Below the pieces are notes generated by a model, which was not told the DNA's origin, did not search any database, and saw only the letters and a list, made by a program, of their open reading frames with translations. From assembly GCA_028583405.1 (NCBI GenBank), contig CM053261.1:12456459-12520458 (forward strand): a DNA stretch of 64,000 nucleotides, in the 5' to 3' direction. Shown here one piece after another: positions 54,295 to 64,000 of this stretch. The position numbers were made by a program, and so were the translations under genes. Numbering within the stretch: position 1 is the stretch's first letter; each line of letters begins with the position of its first letter. This stretch comes from Pogonophryne albipinna. Taxonomy: Eukaryota > Chordata > Actinopteri > Perciformes > Artedidraconidae.

Positions 54295-54542
54295 TAGGTA
54301 AGGTAAGGTAAGATAAGATGGACCTTTATTAATCGCCGTGGGGAATTTCAGTGGTCTCTGCCTTTGACCCATCCTAGTGTTAGGAGCAGTGGGCTGCCAT
54401 TATGTACGGTGCCCGGGAGCAGTGTAGGGAACTGTGCCTTGCTCAAGGACACCTCAGTAGCACTTGGTCTTTCCGGGACTTGAACTGATGACCTTCCAGT
54501 GGCCAAGCCAAGTCCCTATAGACTTTGCCACCACCGCCCTTT
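54295..54542 (+). mobile_element. Retroelement 3' end (fish SINE/LINE)
   Basis: It begins with GGTAA repeats and GGACCTTTATTAATCGCCGT, and continues GCCTTGCTCAAGGACACCTC and GGACTTGAACTGATGACCTT, a block very common in teleost genomes. Exact family not assigned. Confidence 0.6.
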
Positions 54543-55081
54543 AATGTCTTGAACAGTGTTGTTCAGCTTTTCCTGTTTCTGTATTTTTCCACGTGTTCTC
54601 CCTGTGGATTTGCAGCTCCCCTTTCCTCTTGTCATCTTGTCATGCTTTGTTACTTTCCTTTTGTTTACCTAGCTTGCTCTCTCAGTTTTGAGGTTTTTGC
54701 ACCAGCTTTAATTGAATAAATGTTGCTATTTGTTAATACTTTTATATATGCCTTCCTTCTTTTATAGTTGGGCTTGATTTCCTTTCCCCAGTGAGAAAAT
54801 CATAACATCTTAACGTCTCAGAAACGGTGTAGGATACGCACCTCTCAAAAAGCTGATTGTAGTTAATCCTGGTAATTTTGGCTCATCTGATGTTCCATTC
54901 AACTGTGGAGTACCACACAGCTCCGTCCAAGGTTCCCTTTTACTTCTTATCATGCTCCCATTTCATTCGTAATCATACTTTTGTTTTCGATTCTTCAGAA
55001 GAACTATAAGAGATACTTCAACTCAATGGAGGACAATTATCCTGTTTAGGCCATTTCACTAAGCATTCATGATCCACTTAA

Positions 55082-55460
55082 AGGTGGGGTAGGTAAGTTT
55101 GATAAACCGGCTCGAGATACACTTTTTGTTATATTCCATGGAATGCTCTTAACATCTCGATAGCAATGAATATCTTTAAGTGCTTTGACAAAAAAATCCA
55201 TAAAATAATGTCATCTGTGGAAGCCGTAGCGCTGTAAAAAGCACGACCAATCATTTTAGCCGGCTAAAATGATTGGATGGCCTACCTGCCTGTCAGCCTT
55301 CCATCTGTGCACAAACTTATCTCATGCCCTCATTGGTCATGTGCGCGTTCGTGTGTGTTGGAGGAGGGGCTCTGTAAGGAAGTAGCAGATTTCTTCCGGC
55401 TGTGTATTTTCAAATTGTAGCGCACTCGAGCTGGTTTCTCCAAAATGACCTACCCCACCT
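55082..55460 (+). mobile_element. MITE family B copy 1, flanked by exact TTAA
   Basis: Terminal inverted repeats AGGTGGGGTAGGTAA and TGACCTACCCCACCT, with TTAA at 55078-55081 and 55461-55464. 379 bp, no ORF. piggyBac-type MITE by target site; family name unknown. It has an internal palindrome AGCCGGCT with flanks (ATCATTTTAGCCGGCTAAAA). Confidence 0.85.
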
Positions 55461-55464
55461 TTAA

Positions 55465-58400
55465 GTAAGGCACAATATGAGATGAATAAATCCCTGTTTT
55501 TGTTATCTCCGGAAGGAAGAAGGGACAATTTAGTGAGATTCAGCTAATCTTTGTGTGGGAGGGAAGAGGGAGCGCATCTGGCGGAGATCTGCACTCTCTA
55601 CTCTACTGGGTTTATTTTTAAGTTATTATTTTATTGCTAAGTCTTTATCCTTTTCTACTAAACATCCAACAGGGAAGCTTCTTTATTGAAGGTCAAAGCA
55701 GGTCCATTAATGTCTGTATTCAACCACTTCTGGTGTGCCTAAGTGTCAGGTGAAACTCCACTCAGTCTCCTAACGTTACAAAATGTAAGTGCTCATCTTT
55801 AGAGCTAATCAATTTCCGCTCGAATGCAACCAAACCCTTTTCACTTCAACTGAAATAGACGAAGTGCTGGAGAGGTGGACATTTTCTGAAAAGGGCTGAG
55901 AGGGAACAGCCAACATGTTATTTCTTCTAGATACTGTGAAATTATTTTCAGGAGGATCTTACAACCCTTCAATATTCTGCCAAAGGGGTGAGAAATGGCA
56001 GGAGAAACTTGTAATCCATCCGCCCATGTAGAATACATGTTCCCCTTCATTTACTCTCATGAATCAGTAATAACTCAAGAGACAGAGGGAGTGTTTGAGG
56101 CCATATATTGTTCATGTTCATTTACTGTGGGATTCATTATAACAATAGGTAGTGTATGCTAGAAATACTTTCTTGTTTGTTAAAATCAATATCTTGAACT
56201 GTTTTACCTTTTTATTTCTGCATAAGCAATCGCAATTCACTGGGGCTTCAGTTGGATGACAAGGTATCTATTAAAAGAGAACAATTTGTAGATGGTTTGT
56301 TACCTGAAACTAATAGCAGCATCATATAATCACAGAGTGATGATTTATAGACAAGTTATAACCCAATCAGCTTATAATACAAAGTAATTAAAGAAACACA
56401 TGAGTTGTCTGACTGAAATACCGTATATGGTAAATCAGATTGCAAGACAAACTCTGTAATACAACATTCAAATGTTCTTTCCGCTGAGGGTTAGGGTTGA
56501 CACTTGACTTGTTTCAGGGAAATGAAATAAAAGCACTCGAGAAACATTGGATGTGGATGCTGTTCCAGGGACTCGTGGGATTGGTCAGATCAATGTCTGC
56601 TTCATCAACGCTTTGGTCTCGATCCCCTTATTCATCCGATCGATCCAAGCTGTTTTGCCTACGGGCTTCTGTATAATACATGCGCGGCCCGGCCGTGGGA
56701 GAGAGGGTCTAATGTAAAAGCTCATCCTTGAGAAGTGGGCCGGTAAGGAACTGCTCATGTTTTCCTGTCTGAATATGCCTGCAGGCCTCGGACTGTGGGC
56801 TAACACTGAACATTTCCTGAACCCGTTTGTCTAACTCAACTTAGTTTAATCATCAATGAATACTTTTGGAAAATGTTCCGTGTGTTAATGACAATTCTTT
56901 ATAGCAAGTTCAATCTGTCACACGTTTCTGCAGCAAATGTTGTGTGAAACATGAAAGCAGAGACTGCACACACCATCCAGTGTCCTCTAGTTTCATGGGG
57001 ATAATGGCACATTTTCTATGAAGTAAAAAATAGCCCCAAAGCTCATTTGGATTTGGATTACATTTCAGTGAAACATTTAGCAGATGTGTTGATAAAGGCT
57101 TGTTCTATTGTGCGGTGTCAATGCAGCAGCTTGGGGCTGCGCGGTTTTGACGTCTCAGATCAGTCGCTTGGTTCTTTGAAAACTTTGAATTCTGAGTTTT
57201 GGGGAAATTAGTAATGTTGATGTCAACACTGAGTGAAATGACAGCGGTGCTGGGAACAGGAGAAAAAAAGGAATGTAATAGCATCTGTCACAATTCGTTA
57301 AAAATATGGGCCAAATCCCCAATTTACTAACACAATAGTCAAAAAGTCCTTGAAGACAGTGCAGTACATCCTCTACTGGCTTTCAGCTATACTCTGTCAT
57401 GCAACACTCATGGACCCCTTAGACACGAATGTGGGAAACATGTTGCATAACACAAACAGGAATTACATTTTTAACAGATAAGTGTTAAATAAAGGAGGTC
57501 TTTTATAAATCGTACTTATGTTACCTCTACGCACAGCAGAAATAACACAAACAGGAAGGATTAACTCTCAATATGTTACTTCCAAATAAAGATAAACGCA
57601 TATTTGCACTGCTGTGCCAATAACTATAAATCCTCTCGGTACAGAGTGTACCATAATGCAAATGTGCAGCGTGTAAAATGTACTACACGGTTGAGCTATA
57701 AATTCTCTCTTGATTTGATTCGATGTGACAAACTGGATGCTTAGGAGAAAATAATACTGCGACAGGACACAGAAAACAGTTTGCGTTACATAACGCTATA
57801 GCATGGAGGAGAACGTCTGTGTCTTCTATGTCAAGGCACAGTTATGAAATCAACATTAAAATGCAGGGCTAGAAACAGACCGACGGGCTTGATCGTTGGG
57901 GAGTGATCTGTATCAGCCTTAAAGAAATGAGACCCGCATATCATCTGAAGCACAACAATCCTTGTTCCTTTTATTCTCAAGCAGCAGCAGCCTTATCTCA
58001 GTTTCACAGTTAAATCCAATCAATGCGTTAAGAGAGCTTCAATCCCTAGATAAAAACCAAAGAAGTTAGGAAATGCTTTTATTTAAGCTGTTGGCCTCAA
58101 GTTTCAAAATGTCTGCTTGATTAAAAACACCTCAAACTCCGTGTTTACCAAACAACACATTTTTTATTATTTCATTATAGCCCGTCCTGAAGATTGGAGC
58201 AATGGATACTGAGCATCTCTTCCTCCTCTCCCTCATCCTCCAGGATCTCCGTCTGTACGGCGGGAAGCCCTCAATTATTCATAGAAGAGGATGGTGGCTG
58301 GATCTTTAAGTCTCTATTAAAAGTGGAGGTCAACTAGACGGCAGATTGAGCAGATTGAGCAGATTGAGTGAAGCGTGCAAGTAGAAAACATAATCTATGT

Positions 58401-59090
58401 ATAGAAGTATGAGCAGAGAAAGCAAAAACCAGACATCTGTGATCGTGTCCTCAAAAACACAAAGTAATATTTTTCAAATATTCTTCCTCTGTGTGTTATA
58501 TTTTGCCCTCACCTTAGGAGTATGTTGTGGGCTAGTATAGTCAGAAGTCAGGACCGCCAACTGAGAGCCTGCTCTGCCTTACAGTGCAACCTCGGGGGCG
58601 GGGGGGGGGTGACTTTGCTGCAAAAATAGGTCATACTGCACACGTGTCAGATACACATGCAACACGTACAGTAAAGAATCGTCTGTTTCATTATTCCAGA
58701 TACGACACGCAGCTGTGTGACAGAAAGCAGGTTGTAACAGGTTCGAGGTGACAGCTTATAATTAATTCAATCATTATTATGATGGTGGGGAGTTCCCCTC
58801 TGGGTAATTACTGACTGAAGAAGTCGATTGTTTTAAATTAACAAATTATTTGACTCCTCCACGGCCACAAAACAAGAGACATTTGGCTCAATTGTGTGTC
58901 CTGTGAACAAAGATGTCATACCCAAAGTTCTGATAAAAGGAACATTATTTTATAAATAAATAAATGTTATGAAAGAGTCTGGAGGCATTGCCAAAGAGAA
59001 CACAAAGGACTGAAGACGCTAGCCACACTAAACTAAATATAACAAACAAATCCGCAAAATAGGATAGAGTCTGAGGCTGGTGCTTTTTGC
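55465..59090. other. No gene recognised
   Basis: 3.6 kb of AT-rich unique sequence with a short AGATTGAGC triplication near 58345-58370 and a G-rich stretch near 58596. No exon, RNA or repeat family supported. Confidence 0.5.
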
Positions 59091-59094
59091 TTAA

Positions 59095-59476
59095 AGGTGG
59101 GGAAGGTCATTTTGGAGAAACCAGCTCGAGTGCGCTAGAATTTGAAAATACACAACCGGGAAAAATCTGCCACTTCCTTACAGAGCCCCTCCTCCAACAC
59201 ACACGAACGCGCACATGACCAATGAGGGCACGAGATAAGTTTGTGCACAGATGGAAGGCTGACAGGCAGGTAGGCCATCCGGTTATTTTAGCCGGGCCGG
59301 CTCAGATGATTGGTCGTACTTTTTACAGTACCACGGCTTCCACAGATGACATTATTTTATGGATTTTTTGTCAAAGCACTTCAGATATTCATTGCTATCG
59401 GGATGTTAAGAGCATTCCATGGAATATAACAAAAAGTGTATCTCGAGCCAGTTTCTCAAACTTACCTACCCCATCT
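59095..59476 (-). mobile_element. MITE family B copy 2, inverted relative to copy 1
   Basis: Reverse complement of the copy at 55082 with moderate divergence. TTAA at 59091-59094 and TTAC at 59477-59480, one base from the target. Confidence 0.82.
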
Positions 59477-60172
59477 TTACGTAAAAGGAATTTGGTCATA
59501 AAATTGACAAAATATTGCACACATTAACAAGTTAAGTAGTCACCAAAGTTATTAACATGATGTAATAAGCATACATATCTGCACTAAATCCCTTCACTGG
59601 CTAGACATTTCACTCTGAACCACAGATGTCAGCCTCATGGTAGAGGATTATTCAGAGGTCGCTAAAGTCAGTAAGACACATTATCAAGAAACCATGAATA
59701 TTTGTACAAAAAGTCACGGTAATCCATACAATAGTTGTTGACATATTTCAATCGACACCAAACAACTCAATGACCCTGCCACACATAGAGCCACACGTAG
59801 GTATAAATACTTCCCACATGATATAAGGCACATTCTTGTCTCTTGTTAATGGAGGCAATCAAACAAAACGTTGCCGTCATTGTTTTTCAGCTCATGGCCA
59901 ATGTTGCCAGACTGTTGTGCACGTCAACAGGAGGTTTTACCTTTGTTTATTCTTGCACTGCAAATTATGCCCCAAGGACCTTCACCACATTCAATTTATC
60001 CTACTGAATTGTAATCTTGATGGATGAAATTGCGTCTGTCTTTATCCTCTACTAAAAAGTTACAACAAATTGTCAAACAAATTGAATGTGAATATGCCAG
60101 CTTATTTGGGATGGACGCCCAACTTTTCAGATATAGCTTTCAAATGACATTAACGTAGACATGGCCTTAGAG

Positions 60173-60702
60173 CAGTGCTTCTCAAACTTTTTTCAGTAAT
60201 GTACCCCCTTTGAAACATTTTCTCAGCCAAGTACCCCCTGACCGACCCCGAACATTTTTGATCGAAAAAGCCTATATAAATAATTACAATATAGTGATGT
60301 TCCCTCAGTGTGATTTATTAACTCCTTCGTGCATGAATTACAACAAACTAAGGATATTTTCATTTTATGCATGAAAAAAAATAACGTTTTTATAAAACAG
60401 ATTTTTCCAAGGAGTTTTTCAACTGAAGTAATAAATGTTTAACAAACTAATGAACAAAATGATATATTGTGAAAAACTATAAAATACAATACACACATTT
60501 GACATGTTTATATGAGGACCCCCTTGGTGGTTCTAGGAATATTTTATATAAAATTGTGTTTTCTATTTAAGTTATTGTACTAAGATTATTTTTGTAATCA
60601 TGCATGGGTTTTTATTAACCTTTTTTTTCCAAATCTCACGTACCCCCTGCAGTACCCCAACGTACCCCTAGGGGGCCGCGTACCCCCATTTGAGAATCAC
60701 TG
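60173..60702. mobile_element. hAT-type MITE with perfect 8-bp target duplication
   Basis: Ends CAGTGCTTCTCAAAC and TTTGAGAATCACTG are hAT-type terminal inverted repeats. CCTTAGAG occurs at 60165-60172 and 60703-60710. The interior carries repeated GTACCCCC blocks at both ends. No transposase ORF. Confidence 0.9.
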
Positions 60703-61615
60703 CCTTAGAGGATTGGACAGCAGCTTTAATGCATAGGTTACCAACGTGTACAATATTAAAGGCTGCAAAGTTGAGAGGTTCCTTGCCTTTACAATATGTC
60801 TGCGCCGCTGGAAGGGTCATGAAGGGGAGACAGGCTCAAATGACAGAAAAGAAGAGAGGTAGAGGGGATTTCTTCAAAGCTTAGAGCAAATTAGCCCGAG
60901 CAGCGGAGAGAGAATCCCAGAGGGCATTTCTCCGGTGATTAGCCGGTGAAAGCTGTCTGGGGATCTGAACTAGAAATACAGTTTTTGAAACACAGTTTAA
61001 AAGAAGTGGTCATATGCATCCAGACTCTTACACAGATGTCTAAAAAACTTGCACTGCTGAACCAAATATAGTTATTGCCAAGATGCCTAGACGGCTTTTC
61101 TCTGGCTTATGCTTGCCAGGTATGATTCAGAAGTGAGAGTAAAGATATGATAATCTTTCTGAAGTGGGAAGGATATTCCAACTAAAAATAAAGGAGAAAG
61201 AGATGTGTACAATGACCTGAAGCTGTTGAGTTTTGGCTACCAGCAATTTGAAAATCTGAGCAGCTGCAGGAAACCACCCAAGGAGCGGAGGACGGTTTGA
61301 TGCTGAACGATCATTTGTTGAGGCTAAGGACAAAAGCTAAACTGCTAATTTGTAGAGTGTTTCAATAGCCAACTGAGGAGTGATTTCCAATACTTGAGAA
61401 AGAAGTGTTTAAAGAGTTATCGAGTAGTGAGGAAAGTTAGTTGGTTAGCTGCATTAGTTGTCGGGGCATGCCAGATAGTCCAACCCAGTCCCACAAAAAA
61501 ACGTGTAATAACTACGTTGGTCCACAACGTAGGACGTAATATTTCTACAAAAACGCCTCTGAAATTGTAAGATCCCTACGTTTTTTTTCACCATTCATTC
61601 CAATGGCTGGCGTCT

Positions 61616-61927
61616 ATGTCACGTGATCTTCAAATTTCTCCCTGCAGAAAAAAAAAACATGGCCGAACTTCGTTTTATTCTCGGTGGAAAATACCTATTT
61701 TAAGGTTAGTTTGGCCATTAAAATGCGTTTTGTTGTCATTTGATGCGAGAAATATGAGTTGTTATTTCAGATTATGTGTGCAGTGGATGTACATGATCTT
61801 TAGTTTGCTAGTTATTATGAAGATTACTTCAGGAAATTGTGTCTATACAACGTTTTCATTGTTACCGAGGTGGTTGCTAGGGACGCTGCTATCGATATTA
61901 TTTCTGTTATGTTGTGTAACTGTTTAA
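61616..61927 (+). other. 103-codon ORF in left inverted arm
   Basis: It starts MSRDLQISPCRKKKHGRTSF and is rich in hydrophobic residues (SLLVIMKITSG, LLGTLLSILFLLCCVTV). The right arm carries the counterpart. Unrecognised; it may be open merely because the arms are young and similar. Confidence 0.3.
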
Positions 61928-63509
61928 TGGTGTTATCTTTATTGCTACCCCCTTCCCCGTCAATTTATAGTGTTGGTCCACAGCACAAACGTATTAGTTT
62001 AACAAAATCTGCATCTAAAATTGTGGCATAGATACGTTATTTTCCCCTGTGCAATTCTCCATTTACTCAACAATAACACATAATTATCCTTGTGTTTATT
62101 TATTTGTTTGATTAATAAACACAAGTTGGAGTTCGTCAGGACCGAGGGTCGGAGCAGCTCATTTGCTTTAGAGAATATTACACCCGGAAGTAAGTATTCT
62201 CTCCGCTTCGCTTGACAAACCCCGTGATAGTCCTCAAGCTCTGTGATTGGATGTTTGAGTGTGCTCCGAGGGTTACGCCGAGCGTCGAACAGCACTTGAA
62301 ATGGGATGGAACCACGGCAGACTGTCCAAAACTGGATTTGAGCTTATTTAACAGCTGGTCTTATGTCTGTGACCCCTCCTGTTGTTCATTGATAAGCCTG
62401 AAACATGCACTTGTCAAGGTTCAGAGTAACATTTTGCAAATATGGCAGTAGCCATCGATCATCTTAAGATAATATATACTTTATTGATCCCAAGTTGGAA
62501 ACATTTGCGTTACATCAGCATCTGTAACAGTTAAATATGCAGTGGTGTTTATTTGTAAATCATTTAGTATAATCGCACAAATTCTGTGTTTTATATTTAA
62601 TAATTCTGTGTTCTTTATTTATTGAATGTTCAATACCTGACAAGGCCAGAGATGAAATATCTACATACATCTTATAAGAGTATAATACATATAATATCAG
62701 TTAAAATAAGTGCTTCAACATAGTTAACATTGCTGGAGGTATGCACAAATATTGATAGATGTCTTGTAATGCACTATTGAGGAACCTGCGACCCAAGTTT
62801 TTCATTCATTGCATAACTACACCGTTTGTGTATATGATATGTCAATAAACCTTAGAAAATCTTGAAATCTTGAAAGGGATGTGCAAAATAGTCATTATAT
62901 ACAGTCTTTAATTAACTATTAGTAGAGAATAACGAGTAATGAATATACTTTATAGGGATCCTATTAGTATCTAATAATAAAAATAATGAAATTCAATAAC
63001 ATGCTTTAACCACTAGGTGTCCCTTTATATCAGCTGTGCACCTTTATGGTGTAAATACAGCCTATCTACCAATTGGATCAAATATAAAAGTCAGCCGAAT
63101 TAGTGTTGATACTGCAAGGAGACGTATTGTGTGAAAAGAAATGTAAGATGTTGTTTAATGGCTGATATATTTATGATCCACGTCACGTTTTCAGTTCCTC
63201 ATGTTTGTCTAGAAGTCTTCTCATCAGGGCTCTATAAATACAGAACTACGGCAGATATGTAATATTTAATGCAGCCGAACCGTGTATTACAATGCCGTTA
63301 TGTGATGACTTTCAAAGAGAAAAGCAAGCACACTCGGAATAAAGTATTATTTTATTTAAAAAAAATGTTTTCGGTCTGTTTCCGGTATTTGTTAATGACG
63401 ATGTGATGTGAGATGTGAGACTGGAATTGCACAGGGGAAATAACGTATCTATGCCACAATTTTAGATGCGGATTTTGTTAAACTAATACGTTTGCGCTGT
63501 GGACCAACA

Positions 63510-63836
63510 CTATAAATTGACGGGGAAGGGGGTAGCAATAAAGATAACAGTTACACAACATAACAGAAATAATATCGATAGCAGCGTCCCTAGCAACCAC
63601 CTTGGTAACAATGAAAACGTTGTATGGACACAATTTCCTGAAGTAATCTTCGTAATAACTAGCAAACTAAAGATCATGTACATCCACTGCACACATAATC
63701 TGAAATAACAACTCATATTTCTCGCATCAAATGACAACAGAACGCATTTTAATGGCCAAACTAACTTTAAAATAGGCATTTTCCACCAAGAATAAAACGA
63801 AGTTCGGCCATGAGAAATTTGAGGATCACGTGACAT
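63510..63836 (-). other. 108-codon ORF in right inverted arm
   Basis: Counterpart of the left-arm ORF, with HGRTSFYSWWKMPILKLVWP and LLGTLLSILFLLCCVTV. A short deletion removes the Lys-rich stretch. Its 3' end extends slightly further than in the left arm. Confidence 0.3.
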
Positions 63837-64000
63837 AGACGCCAGCCATTGGAAATTAATGGTGAAAAAAAACGTAGGGATCTTACAATTTCAGAGGCGT
63901 TTTTGTAGAAATACTACGTCCTACGTTGTGGACCAACGTAGTTATTACACGTTTTTTGTGAGACTGGGTTGGATAGTCAGACCAATGAGAAGAACAGAAC

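Larger units (their letters stand above)
61481..63972. mobile_element. 2.5-kb element with very long terminal inverted repeats
   Basis: The left arm 61481-62057 and right arm about 63423-63972 are near-identical inverted copies (differing by small indels such as an A-rich insert near 61640). The 7-bp GATAGTC precedes the left end (61474-61480) and follows the right end (63973-63979), so the whole unit appears to have inserted once. The 1.36-kb interior has no transposase. It contains a retroelement tail near 62465-62520 and another near 62780-62875. Foldback or Mutator-like is possible; superfamily not established. Confidence 0.8.

Overview
The window is vertebrate, almost certainly teleost fish, nuclear DNA. 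It shows small exons with GT/AG introns, long CA/GT microsatellites, TTAA-flanked and hAT-type miniature transposons, LINE 3' fragments and a DIRS-type retroelement. I cannot name the species.

Bases 321-22053, plus strand, hold the 3' twenty coding exons of kdm2b, the JmjC / CXXC / PHD / F-box / leucine-rich-repeat H3K36 demethylase and CpG-island recruiter of variant PRC1. The 5' end lies outside the window. All exon phases join without a frameshift: 4083 nt, 1360 residues and a stop. A separate first exon at 7353-7406, in a promoter-like GC-rich patch, would start a short isoform lacking JmjC (about 866 aa). The large exon at 13501-14531 holds a tandem array of 14-residue units, each carrying a SUMO-consensus lysine. 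The intron 16478-20731 contains a decayed DIRS element with inverted termini.

Bases 22054-26378 are the tail-to-tail interval between kdm2b and rnf34. It holds the kdm2b 3' UTR, a TTAA-flanked MITE and a possible unrecognised two-exon gene for a 38-residue microprotein (24695-25432) with strong Kozak, splice and polyadenylation signals.

Bases 26379-41049, minus strand, hold rnf34 (FYVE-like zinc finger / RING E3 ligase). Six coding exons join to 386 residues, including a proposed two-codon first exon next to a CCAAT/GC-box promoter region at 41050-41330. A 36-nt phase-preserving cassette exon is possible. Introns carry LINE fragments, one of them inside a 33-bp minisatellite.

Bases 41330-50373 are gene-poor and include a 242-bp AC microsatellite and a Harbinger-like MITE. 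Bases 50374-50977, minus strand, are the terminal coding exon of an LRRC75 family gene, probably lrrc75b; its upstream exons were not found. From 51 to 64 kb there are no recognisable exons. This stretch contains two inverted copies of a TTAA-flanked MITE, a hAT MITE with a perfect 8-bp target duplication, and a 2.5-kb element with terminal inverted repeats of about 550-575 bp. The kdm2b-rnf34 convergent arrangement matches the human 12q24.31 neighbourhood.
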